Shown piece after piece: positions 23,401-33,957 of a stretch of 64,000 nt of DNA. Each line of letters begins with the position of its first letter. Within the stretch, counting starts at the first letter, position 1. Position numbers and translations under genes: made by a program. The stretch is from Glaciozyma antarctica PI12 (lineage: Eukaryota; Basidiomycota; Microbotryomycetes; Kriegeriales; Camptobasidiaceae). The stretch covers positions 862,642-926,641 of the forward strand of contig KZ627155.1 of the NCBI GenBank assembly GCA_002917775.1, given 5' to 3'. The notes beneath the pieces were generated by a model. It was not told the DNA's origin, did no database searches, and saw only the letters and a program-made list of their open reading frames with translations.

Positions 23401-25425
23401 GAGGAGATCAGGACTGGTGCGGCGCGCGGATCGACGTTGGAGGAGATTACGGAGGGGTTGAGGGAGCAGATTGCGAGGTGGGAGAACGTCGCTGCGACGA
23501 AGGAGGGCGAGCTGGGGAGTGCGAAGAAGGAGGTTAAGCTGGCGAAGAGGGAGCACGAAGAGGGAATTGTCGGAGTGCAGCGGGAGCTCGTACTGGCGAC
23601 CAGGACGGCAAGAGCGGCGCTCAAGATCGCGGGAGACCTACGCGACGAGAACAATAAGATCACCGCCGTCCTCTCCACCCCTCCTCTTTCGAAGAGCGAT
23701 TCGTCAACCGACAACGTCGACAAGGCCGCGTCGGCGAACGAAGCTTCGACTACTCCTCACGACTCCTCACCGACACCTTCGCCGCTCGACTACGCTCAAG
23801 GAGATCTCGAGGAGCTACTCGCCGAGGTACAGAAGTACGATCGCGACACGCTCACGGAGGCGGTCAAGGCCAAGGTCGAAAGCCTCACGAGCGTCGTGAA
23901 GAAGTGGTCCAAGGAGGCGAAGACGTACCGCGAGCGTGCCCACCGAGCTGCGGCAGGAGCGAGCGACAAGATCGCGTTCCGCAAGTGAGTTCCTATTCTC
24001 AGCTCCTTCACAAGGGCACAAACTGATTCGGCTCCCCACAGCTTCGCAAAGGGCGATCTGGCGCTGTTCCTCCCGACTCGCAACTCGACCGTTCCCGTCT
24101 GGGCCGCCTTCAACGTCAGCTTCCCTCACCACTTCCTCGCCGCGACCGGCATTATCAGCGAGCAGATGAAGTCTCGCGAGTGGATCGTTGCGCGCATCAC
24201 TTCGCTGACGGAGAAGGTTGCCGATGCGAAGGTGGGATTTGCCGTTTGAGGCTAGCTCTACCCCTATGAGCTGACCGCTCTCTACTCGTAGGATCCGTCT
24301 TCGAACCCTTACTTGCTTGCTCCAGGGACCAAGACCAAGCTCCTCGAGGTCGAGCCTTGGAGCAGCAAGGATCCGAGTTCGCGCTCTCGGAAGCATTCGT
24401 CAGGCGACAAGCTGAAGAGTAGCGAACGACGCGCAAGCACCGGCCACCTTCGTAACTCGCGGAGCGAAGCTTCGACGCTCCCCATCCCCCTCACCTCGTC
24501 GACCGTCCTCGTCGACGCCCCTCCCAACGCCACCTCGCCCGAATTCCGTCGAGCCCTCCCTCCGAACGCGACGGACCTCGCTCGCTCCGAGTACGCCATC
24601 ATCGAGGAGGAGCCAACGTCCCGACCTCCTTCGCCCACGACTCTTCTTCAACCCGTCCCTCGCTCCAACGAACCCTTCAGCACTCCTCCTTCCAGTCCTT
24701 CTGCCCTCGCCCTCGCCCTCGCTCGCTCGCCTACTCGCGCCCGATCCGACCCCTTCTCCAACGGCCCCTTCTCCACCGCCGTCGGCCCCTCTCCCGATCA
24801 AGTCATCGTCAGCGCTCCTGCGACCGACTTTGAGCCAACCATCACGGCCGCTGGAGCCGCTCCCGCTTTCCTTCCTTCGAAGAAGTCGAACAGCAGCACG
24901 GGCGGGAGCACGACGAGCAAACCCCGCTTTATCGGCGCGTCGCCTCAAGTGGCCCCTCGACGACTTGGGAGCGAACTGGCCGCCTCCCCCGCTTCGACCG
25001 CAGGGAGCTTCGTCACCTTTCCGCGGTCGGCGAGCTCAGGGAGCAGCATCCTCTCCTCGTCGATTCATCGTCGTCCGGGAAGCGCGTTCACGAGTGGTTC
25101 TCCGCCCGTTGGGAGTGCGAAAGCGGTTGCGACGCAGGAAGCTCAGGCGAGCGGGTCGAGGTGGAACTCGCTTACGGAGGACTTGGCGAACGCGACGAAG
25201 GAGGAGGTGGCGAGGGAGCGCAGGACGACGATGACGATTGGGAGGAATACGAAGGGATGGCCGGAGGTGGGAGAAGGGGTGGAGAGCGCGAGGGACGGCG
25301 GTACGGGCTCCGTGTTGGAGGCGGTTTCTAGGAGGAAGAAGGGGCAGGTCAAGGAGGGGGAGACGGCGAGCTGGGGAGCGAGCGAGATCTTGAAGAGGCT
25401 CAAGCCGGGGACGAGCGGGAGCTAG
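20429..25425 (+). CDS. ATG11: Autophagy scaffold protein Atg11
   Basis: Atg11 links selective-autophagy receptors to the Atg1 kinase at the site of autophagosome formation. The first exon, MLVVRASDGAAFTIYRADLE, opens a ubiquitin-like N-terminal region, followed by DELRTHLLSPLLQIPPDCLI. The family motif RRLYVFDREHLDADPELVAQ is near 20820. The central portion (about 22740-23990) is a long coiled coil with heptads of Glu, Arg and Leu. The C-terminal claw-like domain is clear: NFAKGDLALFLPTRNSTVPV, WAAFNVSFPHHFLAATG, EWIVARITSLTEKVADAKD and PYLLAPGTKTKLLEVEPWS (24040-24370). A Ser/Pro-rich tail of about 350 residues extends beyond the domain, longer than in budding yeast Atg11. About fifteen short introns occur in the first 2 kb; the 3' half is nearly intron-free. 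The start at 20429 is the first ATG with domain character. Confidence 0.88.
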
Positions 25426-25903
25426 GTTGTGTACCAGGGTGGACTCACCCACCGGGGAGGAATGAGAACAAGGTTCGCGCTGCGAAGAGCTGCCGAGGAT
25501 AGATCTGCGAAAGCGTCTTTTCTGAGAAAGTTCCACATCTCGAGCTGTTCTCCTCGTCTCGAGTCTCCACGGCGCGCTGCACTTCTCTGTAAAACTCCCT
25601 TCAAGTAGGCGAATCGCTCCCCTTCAAGGAAGAAGAGGAGAAAGAGGAAAGAGCGGCAGACTCCCGTCCTCGCCGATCGTTCTTCAGGCGTGCGTGGGCG
25701 GCAACCGACGTCCTTGGTGGACCACCCTTTCCTCTTTTGCAGGCAGCACCACGCCCACACGGCAGTCCCACTCGTTTCTTTAACCCCCGCACGTTCTCCT
25801 TGGTGAGTTGCCCGTGCTGACTCCCCCTTTAGCTCTCTCGCAAGCGCTTCGCTGACTCTCTCAACTCAGCGCGTTTTGCCTTCTTGGAGCTCAACCCGAC
25901 CTC
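25426..25903. other. Intergenic, downstream of ATG11
   Basis: This contains the ATG11 3' UTR and the promoter of the next plus-strand gene. A minus-strand open frame at 25422-25760 has no family features and is probably chance. Confidence 0.6.
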
Positions 25904-28582
25904 ATGGATCCAGGTCCTCGAGGGCCAGCACCTTCGCTGCCTTCCCAGCCTCGCTCCTCAGCCGCTGGCGCGCGGTCCCCCACCTCGAGCTCCTTCATGG
26001 ACACCCACCCGTCTCTCCGACCTCCCTCTCCAGCCCCATCACCCACCTCAGACGGCGCCTTTTCAGCATCCGAACTTCTACCGGCGGCGGCGTTCAACTT
26101 CCAGCAGCACCACCTGTCGCTCGAGGAGAAGGAAGAGCGCGCCGCGACGGGAGCAGCCCCGGACGAGACGCCCTCCCCCTTCCCTCCGACCCCCGTCAAA
26201 CGCTCCCCCACTCTACCCCCTTCGCCCTCCTACCACAGCGTCTCCTTCAGCAGCGAAACCTCGTCACCATCCCCCAGCATCGCATCGTTCCGCACCGCTC
26301 AGATCGTCAACAAGCGGCTCCCTGCCGTCGTCTCCTTTAAGCCCCCGTACCTCTCCCTCAGCGGCGAGCAGGATAGGTCGAGTCGTCCTTCGCGATCATC
26401 GGGATCGGAACAATCGGAGGAGGCGACGTTGTGGGACTTGCGAGCTGGGAGGAATGCGGGAGGCGGGCCTGGCGGAGGACTTCATGCGGTCGAGAGGGCT
26501 TCCAGGAGGGACGAGGACACGGGCGGGGATAGCTTTACTTCTCAGGGTGCCGACGAGCTCTCCTCACCGACTCCACTCGTCAAGCCGGTCCCGCGAAGCG
26601 AGTCGACAGAATCGGTCGCGTCCGATAGCTCCTGGAAGAGGGGCCTGGACGCCGCGGTGGACGACTTCACGAGCTCGAGCGATATGGACTCGAGCTTGCG
26701 GCCGAACGAGGATGCGCTGAAGAGGATGACGAGCTTACTCGGTGGGCTGCTTTCTCGCTGAGGTCCTCAGGAGTATGTAGGCTAACGCTCCTTTGCAGGT
26801 CCGAAGATGAAGATCATCTCCAAGGCTCCTTGGGATCTTAACGGTGAAGCGCCGATCAACACTCCTCGCCGCAAGTCCGAAGTATCCGGCCGCGCCCTCC
26901 ACCCCAGCACGACCTCTCAGCTTCCGACCAAATCGTCGAAGGACAGCATGCGGAGCGAGGACACGAAGTCCAAGTCCAGCCGCTCACGTTCGTTCAGCGC
27001 GCTGATGTCGTCAAAAGTACCGTCAGATGCGGACGTGCGAGGGAGCGAGGAGGCGTTGCGAGGACTTGGCCTCGGTGGCATCTCCGCGTACGGATCCCCG
27101 CCTAACCCTCCTCGTAGCCCTGGCTTCTTCCCCAAGTCTCAAGCTGTCGCCGGTTTGAGTCGGGGCCAGTCGTTCTTGGACGCGAACGACGGGTCGGACG
27201 GACGAGCAGCCACGGCGCGCAAAGGCTCCGCACCCGCCGAACTTGGAGGCGGCGCCTTCTCCTTTCCTTCCCCGACCTCGCATGGACGTCCTTCCGCCGC
27301 GCTCGACAAAAGCTACACGACGACCTCCCGAGCTCGAGGCTCTCCCACATTCGACATCATCGCACCCGGCTCTTCTCTCCCGCCTCCCACCTCCCCCAAC
27401 CCACCTCGCTCCGCCCCCGCCAAAATCGCCACTTTTTCGGCCAGCGAACGCGCGTATGGGCGGTCGTCAACCATGGACAGCCTGTCCGTCCACGCCACCT
27501 TATCCAACTCTCGTTCGCCGTCGTTCCCATCCTTCCCTTCCTCCCCACCCTCTCCTTCCTCGTCCTTCATTCCGCTCGCAGGACTCAACGAAAACAGTTC
27601 TACGACGAGCTCCGGCGCGGGGTACACCCTCATCTCGCTCGAAACTGCGCGTCAGCGAGAGACCGACCGCGTCTCGGCGGCAGCGGCGCAGCGGCAAGCG
27701 ATGCTGCCTGTCGAGCATATCGCCTATCGGGAGGAGGTCGTAAGGCGCGGAAGCACGCCTCAGCGTTCGCGCGAGAGCAGCGGCGGGGACGCCACTTCCT
27801 CGAGCGGGAAGACGCTCAAGGCGAAGAAGAGCGGGTTCCTCAAGCGGATGATGGGAGGGGATAGGCCGCCGGTGCCTTCGATACCGATGGAGCGAAGTCC
27901 CGAGGTCCCTGTCGTCGAGTCGTTCCGCGCCTTGCCCGACGACTACGTCCATTCGGCGCCCTCCCCTCCCCCCGTAACCATCTCCTCCCCGCGCCAATCC
28001 GTCGACCTCAAAACCTCGGTATCGTTCAAGATTCAGCCCGCGCCACCCGGTCGCGCGAACCTCCTCAAGATGCCTTCGTCGGATCAGCTAGGCGCGAGAC
28101 TCGCTCCCGCCCTTTCCCTCCGTCCCGTCTCGACCTTTTTCTCCCCCGGCATCGCAGGCTTCCTCGCTGACAACACGACCGACCACGCTCGCAACATGGC
28201 ATCCCCTTCGACCTTGCGAGGCACCTCCGCCTCGCCCACCACTCCCGATTTCGCGACGCCCGTCCAATCCCCCTTCGCCCCTTCGTTCCACTCTTCGATC
28301 ACAGGTCAATCCTCCCTATTCGACGACACAGCGTCCATCACGTCCATCACTCTGCCACCACTCCCCCTCACTCCCAGTTTCTCCCCTTCGACCTCCCACT
28401 TCCACCCACGACCTTTCTCTCCACCTTTCTCGCCCAAGCTCTCGCCGGAAGGCGACAGCGGTCCGGTGGGGCAGGAGCAGTTCGTGAAGGCGAAGCTGGC
28501 GTGGAAGAAGATCCAGTGGGAGCTCGAGACGCAGATTCGTGCGCTTCAGGGCGAGGTAGAGAGGCTCAAGGAGAGAGGCTAA
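25904..28582 (+). CDS. Large disordered protein of unknown function
   Basis: Two exons (25904-26742 and 26801-28582) are joined by a 58-nt intron with a GTGGGC donor and TTTGCAG acceptor. The protein is about 870 residues, rich in Ser, Pro and Arg, and mostly disordered. Less variable islands are ALKRMTSLLG-GPKMKIISK, an APWDLNGEAPINTP segment at the exon junction, and KKSGFLKRMMGGDRPPVPS near 27820, where a basic KRMMG patch may contact membrane or protein. The C-terminus is a short coiled coil (VKAKLAWKKIQWELETQI, then RALQGEVERLKERG). Many SP/TP and RxxS sites suggest phosphorylation. No family was recognised; I would guess a cytoskeletal or polarity scaffold, without direct support. Confidence 0.8.
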
Positions 28583-29212
28583 AGAGGGTGGCAAGGTGCG
28601 TTTCTTTCGACGCTCTCGATGTTATGGCTTGGCTGATGCGTGGTACTCGTAGTGCGAGAGCTGTGGGAATGCTGAGAAGCCCGTTGAGGTCTCGGTGCTG
28701 GCGAGGCCTCGCTTTAAGGGCGCTGGTGGGGGAGGGGCCATCTTTGGGAGCGGGTTGGACGTCTGAGTCCTTTTGCTTCGCTACATTATCTTTGCTTTAT
28801 ACCTCTCCTCTCTCTTAGCCCTACGTAATCTCCTCTCCCTCGCCCCTCCCCATTCATCTCCCGCATCCTTTCTAATCTCCCATCTTGTCGTTCCTCATAT
28901 TTTGATCTAGCCTCTCCCGTATTTGCTGCTTAGAATCACACACTATTTATGCTCCTGGCTGGTGGCGCCGAGAGGAGAGCAGACTGAGGCAGCTCCTTGG
29001 CAAGGGGAAGAAAGAACTGTCGAAGAGGATCGTTCCGATCCTCGCTGCGCGAAGCTCGCTGCCGAGTTCAGAGCTGTGGCCGAAGCAGGACGCAGCTGGT
29101 GAAGCTGAAGGAGCAAGTGAGCGAGTCGCACTGGAGATTTGAGCAGAGAAGCGGGCGAAATCTAGCACGAGAGGAAGAGGGTACCGAGCGAGCGCTGAGC
29201 CGAAGACGTCGA
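28583..29212. other. Convergent intergenic region
   Basis: Between the disordered-protein stop and the GST stop. A T-rich stretch with ATTATCTTTGCTTTATA (about 28785-28801) and CTATTTATG near 28944 could serve 3' end formation of the plus-strand gene. An open minus frame here (to 28947) is the read-through of an unspliced GST intron. Confidence 0.55.
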
Positions 29213-30190
29213 TTAATTCACGAACGGCGTCTCCCTCGATGACGGACGTTGTTGAACCTTCTCGAGCCACTACAGATGTCGTATCAGCGATATTCTGGCG
29301 TGGAGCTCCAGCCACGTCCTCCGCAGGAAGCCACTCACCTCTGCGAGCTTCGCACCTCCCTCGAGCGTCTTCCAAGAAGCGTCTGCGGCTCGTCTATCGA
29401 TGTAGTAAAGACTAACTGCTGCAGCGATGCCGTCGAGACCTAGCACTTCGGCTGCTGGATCAGGAAGCTTCCGTGCGGCGAGCATGGGAACTGCGCGAGT
29501 GATCTTCGAAAGCTGGCCTTCGACCCACTCCGGCCACAGGAGGTTGACGGGCTGCAAAAAGGGAGGACTCAGCTTACGGAACGATGTCGAGATACTGGAC
29601 GTACCCTATCCACTCGCTCGTACCGTAAACTAAGCGCCGCATCCATCACCCCGCTCGCAAGTGCCTCCGTCGTGAGGGCTTCGAAACGTGCCAACGTTCC
29701 TGGCGAAGGGAGAGCTTTTCCTCCTGAGATACTGTCCAGGTAGGCGCAGATGTTCTCCGAGCCATAGATGGGAACAGCTTCGTCGACGAGGAGGCAGGGA
29801 ATCTTGCCGTGCGGGACGAGGTGCGAGTGCGGCGTCGTCAGCTTCGTTCTGGAGGGAAGAGGGTCAACGTTGTCGTCAGAGCTGGGAGAGATCTTCGTAC
29901 GGATGGGGTACGACGGAGTAGTCCAGCGTGATCTGGTCGATGAGGTTCAGCTCGCGTGCGAGGACCATGACCTGAATCAGAGAGGACGATGGTCAGCCCA
30001 GAAGGCGGACGTAATCCCACATCAGGCTCTCCCCCAAGCAGTGCTCGAGTGAGCCACTGTGCATTCGCGGAGAGCTCGGAGGGGAGGGAGAGGAGGTGGG
30101 GGAGGAGGTGGGGTAGCTGGTGATTGAACGCACCTTCAAGCAGAACGGAGAGCCGTTGGAGGTAAACAAGCGCAGTGCAGGGAGTGACAT
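29213..30190 (-). CDS. Glutathione S-transferase-like protein
   Basis: The N-terminal thioredoxin-like domain starts SLPALRLFTSNGSPFCLK and, after an intron, VMVLARELNLIDQITLDYS; the SPFCLK turn sits where GSTs hold the catalytic Ser/Cys. HLVPHGKIPCLLVDEAVPIY carries the cis-Pro after Ile (KIPCL), and YGSENICAYLDS is the conserved Glu-Asn/Ser glutathione-binding turn. The helical C-terminal domain contains RFEALTTEALASGVMDAALS, PEWVEGQLSKITRAV and LDGIAAAVSLYYIDRR. After the last intron the end is WLEKVQQRPSSRETPFVN, the usual GST finish. It has about five exons. The substrate is unknown; general conjugation or detoxification is the family expectation. Confidence 0.82.
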
Positions 30191-30303
30191 CGTTCAAGTA
30201 TCGAGTGGACGAGGTTGTGGAAAGGAGGAAGAAAGGCAGCGAGCGAGGAACGTCTCCCCCTCTCCCCCTCCGACCTCGACCTCGCTCTCTCTCCGCTCTC
30301 GTG
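30191..30303. promoter_or_regulatory. Very short divergent promoter, GST and LRR protein genes
   Basis: Only 113 nt separate the start codons, so transcription starts must be very close to or overlap each other. The sequence ends in CCCCTCTCCCCCTCC-type pyrimidine tracts. Confidence 0.5.
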
Positions 30304-31847
30304 ATGAGCAGCACTTTCGACAGGTTTAAGGGTAGAGGCGACTTGGCCTCCTTCTTCCGGTCCCTCGCTGCTCCCCCCTCCCGCACCCGCACAGCGTCAT
30401 CGAACGACTACGAATGGAACAGGACACGCAACGCTGTACAGCTCAAGCTCGAGTTCTTCGATCAGGGCCTCAATGGAGCACCAGGGGCAGCCGTCGTACT
30501 CAAGACGCTGGAGCAGAACCCGCACGCGACGAGCATCACGCTCGCTCAGAACGAACTCGGGGATGCGGGGTTGCTGGCGTTCCTGACGGGACTGAAGCGG
30601 CTGAGGCACCGTGGGATCGGAGGACACTTGCAGGTGCGTCTGTACAGTGCAGTCGCTGCGAGGACAGCTAACTCCTCCGCCGCAGGAGCTCAACCTCTCC
30701 GGCTGCGGCCTCAGCGACACGTCCCTCCACCTCCTTGCGCTCCACTGCCTCCTCTCATCTCCCCACCCACCATCCCTCAATCAGCTCTACCTGACTGGGA
30801 ACGACTTCTCCCTCTCCTCTCCCGCCCTCACCGCTTTCCTCGGTTCGGCCCTCTCTTCCCCCACCTCCTCCCTCCGCTGCCTCTCCCTCACCTCCAACAC
30901 CCTCGGTACCACCGGCGTATTCTCCCTCCTCGAACATCTCCGACTCGGTGGTCCTGGCGGCTCAAACCTTGCTCAGTTGCACTTCTCCGTCTGCGGCTTG
31001 ACGCCCGACGTCGCCGAGCCGCTTGCGAAGTGGTTGGAGGATCCCGAGAGGGGAGGAAGCCGGCTGCAGGTCTTGTGCCTGAATGGGAACAAGATTGGAA
31101 GCGCGGGACTGAGGAGGATCGCGGGGGCCGTCAGCTCGGGCAAGTGCACGGGGTTGTTGCACCTCGAGATCTTTGCGAACGAGGATGAAGATGAGGAGGA
31201 GCTGGACCCGCTTCGGTGGAAGGAGGTGGAGGAGGCGCTGAAGCAGCAGGAGAGCGAGGAAGATGTCGAGGGGTGGAGGGAGCGGCTGGAGATTGCAAAG
31301 GGGAGGAACAAGACCATCTTTCGCGAGACGCGGCTTGCGGCGCTCGGCCTGCTAGCGAGGGCGAGGGTACTCTTCGCTGGGAACCCTCGCGAAGCCGACG
31401 TTGACGTCGACGCCATTCGACGGCAGGTCGAAACCCTCAGCAACCCCGACCAATCGGCCTCTCCTCCCCCTCCTCGACCGTTCCCCTTCCTCGCCCTCCC
31501 CATCGAAACTCCAGGTCCACATCCTCCGCTGCTCCGTCCTCCTCTCCCCCTCCTCAACCGCCCCCCTCTACTCTCCTCCCACCTCCCCACCAACACTCTC
31601 CTCCTCCCCGCTCACCGAGCCCCAATTCCTGCGCGTCCTTTCGCACGCCGCAGACCGCACCACTCTCGTGCACGAAGCGAGTCTCCTCAGAGCTCAGCTC
31701 GCCGGGACGGTCCCGTCGATCGCACCGAGGCGGCAGACGTGGGAGTACAAGGAGGGGAGGAACACGGAAGCGGTGGATACGGAGGAAGCGGTGTGGGAGG
31801 AGTGGATGCTGAGGAGTACGGGTTGCGATCGGTTTGAGCGCGGGTAG
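30304..31847 (+). CDS. Leucine-rich repeat protein (ribonuclease inhibitor-like repeats)
   Basis: MSSTFDRFKGRGDLASFFRS starts the protein. Repeats of the ribonuclease-inhibitor type follow: VVLKTLEQNPHATSITLAQN-ELGDAGLLAFLTGL, ELNLSGCGLSDTSLHLLALH, NQLYLTGNDFSLSSPALTAF, LRCLSLTSNTLGTTGVFSLL, LAQLHFSVCGLTPDVAEPLA and LQVLCLNGNKIGSAGLRRIA (about 30440-31140). The C-terminal third is charged and helical (EEELDPLRWKEVEEALKQQE). Introns lie near 30634-30685 and at about 31426-31513; the second restores frame from AIRRQ to VHILRCSVLLS. It probably serves as a binding scaffold. No paralogue could be named. The stop is 58 nt from the stop of the leucyl aminopeptidase gene. Confidence 0.75.
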
Positions 31848-31905
31848 AGAGTCTTTGTACTAGTTTCGTGCATTGCGATCTTCGGTTCTTCGTACGATGC
31901 AGCTT

Positions 31906-33780
31906 CTACGCCTTGGCGGACCTGCGAGCGAACTCGATCAGGGTACGGACTGGCCTGCCCGTCATGCCGGCGAGGTTGTAGCCTCCATCTCCCTTCGCAA
32001 GGTCCATGACTCCAGCGATATCGCAGTGCGCCCTTGATTCACAAAATCGTCAGCAGCGAGCCGAAAGATGGCAAGCGGGGACGTACCATCGCACGAGACC
32101 CTCCTGGTTGGGGTTATCGGATCCATCGACGATCAATCCATCAACGAAACGCTTGAGGAAGATGGCGGCGGTGGCAGAGCCAGCGAGCTTTCCTCCCGTG
32201 TTGCAGACGTCCATTCCGGTTCCGCTGATCTGGCTCGTGTAGCCCTCGTCGAGAGGCATCTACGAATGCGCCAAATCAGCAGCTGCGATCCAAATTGGGA
32301 AACTGGCGAGAACGCACCCTCCAGACGCGGTCTCGCTCAGAACTGGCCGCCGCGTCGAGCTCAGCGAACAGCTCGTTGCTGTTGGTGAAGACTCCGGTAA
32401 ACTGGTTGCCCAAGGCGATCATCATCGCGCCCGTGAGAGTGGCGACGTCGATGCAGGTGTGGGGCTTGAAGACGGAGGTGGCGTAGTAGAGTGCGTCGGC
32501 CAGGACGAGGCGACCTCTGCGTTTGCCGAAGGTTAGTGGCTTTTACAGCATTCGAAGAGAGTGATTCGACTGACTCCGCATCCGTGTTGTCAACCTCGAT
32601 CGTGGTACAGTTCGCAGCGATCACGACGTCTCCAGGCTTGGTAGCCTTGCCACTCGGCATGTTCTCCGTGAGAGGAATGAAGAGGGAGAGGTTGACGGGG
32701 ATCTTGAGGGTCGCGATGGCGAGTGCTGCGCTCAGCGTGGTCGCTGCTCCTCCCATGTCCGCTCGCATGTCCTTCATACCGGCGCCGCCCTTGAGAGAAA
32801 TTCCTCCGGAATCAAATGTGATTCCCTTGCCGACGAATGCAATGGGAGCTGGGCGAGAAAGGTCATCAGCTCGCGTCGCGAGGAGTCCGGATCGAACGCA
32901 CCCTCATCCTTGTTCGCCGCGCCCTTGTAGTGCAGCTCGAGGAAGCGGAGAGGCTCATCGCTTCCCCTGCTAACAGAGATGAACGAGCCCATCTTCTTCT
33001 CCTCGGCCCAGGCAAGGTCGTGCGCGGTGATCTCGACGTTCGCAACGCCCTCGAACTCCTTCTTCGCGCGCTCGCAGACTGTCTCAAGACATTAGCTCCT
33101 CACCTACCTCGAAGTAAAGATACGCACAGTAGGTAGGAGTACAGATGTTCGCCGGCAGCTCCATAAGCTCCCTCGCCAAGTTCTGAGCCCGACCGTACAC
33201 CTTGCCCGTCTCCCAATCCAGCTCGATCCTCCCCTCCTTGCCCATCTCACTCTCCAGCGTAGTCTTCGCCTTGGTCCCCTCAATCTTGACCGGCACCAAC
33301 TTGGCCTTCGCAGCACTAGTCGTCTTGAGGTTCCAAGCGAACGAGGCGAGAGTAGCTCCTACGGCCGCAGAGTGGGCAGAGTGGAGCGGGTCGATGGTGA
33401 AGTGCGTCGAGTTGGCGGCCTTGAGCGCGTGCGTAGCGAGTGCCGCCTGGAATCCACGCGGTCAGCTGCCATCAGGACCGAGGAGCACGAGGGGCTTACG
33501 TTCTTACGCGAGAGCTCCTTGAGGGCGTCCTCGTCCTTCGTTGTCGCTTGCTCGCCCGTGGAGACTGCTACGACGACGTTCGAGGGAGTAAAGAAGGTCC
33601 TGGTCTCGCCGGCCGTGTTCTTCGCCCTGGCGTTGCTCCAAAGAGCTGCGATCTCGGGGCTTAGGGGGGACGAGTTTGGGGCCGCAGAGCCAACGGGGGG
33701 TGATGGCGACGTAGGAGTCCATGGTGTTTGCTGTTGAGTAAGACCTTCGAAGGGAGGGAAGGAGAGAACGCCTGAGCATC
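31906..33780 (-). CDS. M17 leucyl aminopeptidase, possible dual mitochondrial/cytosolic form
   Basis: This is a di-metal exopeptidase of the M17 (LAP3/PepA) family that removes N-terminal residues from peptides. Catalytic motifs are complete: [18 protein letters not shown] (Lys and Asp metal ligands), [16 protein letters not shown] (second Asp), and NTDAE joined by an intron to [12 protein letters not shown], the family signature. C-terminal exons include [20 protein letters not shown] and [13 protein letters not shown]. The N-terminal domain shows [19 protein letters not shown]. Two in-frame ATGs exist. The upstream one (33780) adds [19 protein letters not shown], an Arg/Ser-rich, acid-free segment like a mitochondrial presequence; the downstream one (33723) starts MDSYVAIT. 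Exon 1 is followed by a weakly defined intron (donor GTTGGC, about 33640-33690). Confidence 0.88.
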
Positions 33781-33957
33781 AGCGTTGTCGAAGTGCAAAG
33801 GACCACGCGGAGGAACCTCCGAGGTCGTGCCGAGATTTGGGGCTCCTCTCGCCTCTCCCTTTCTCCTTTTCGTACGAACGAGGTATCTATCACGATAAAT
33901 GAAAACGCGTACTACACATCCCTTCTATCTCCTCCCATCCTCCTCCTCGGCGTCCGC

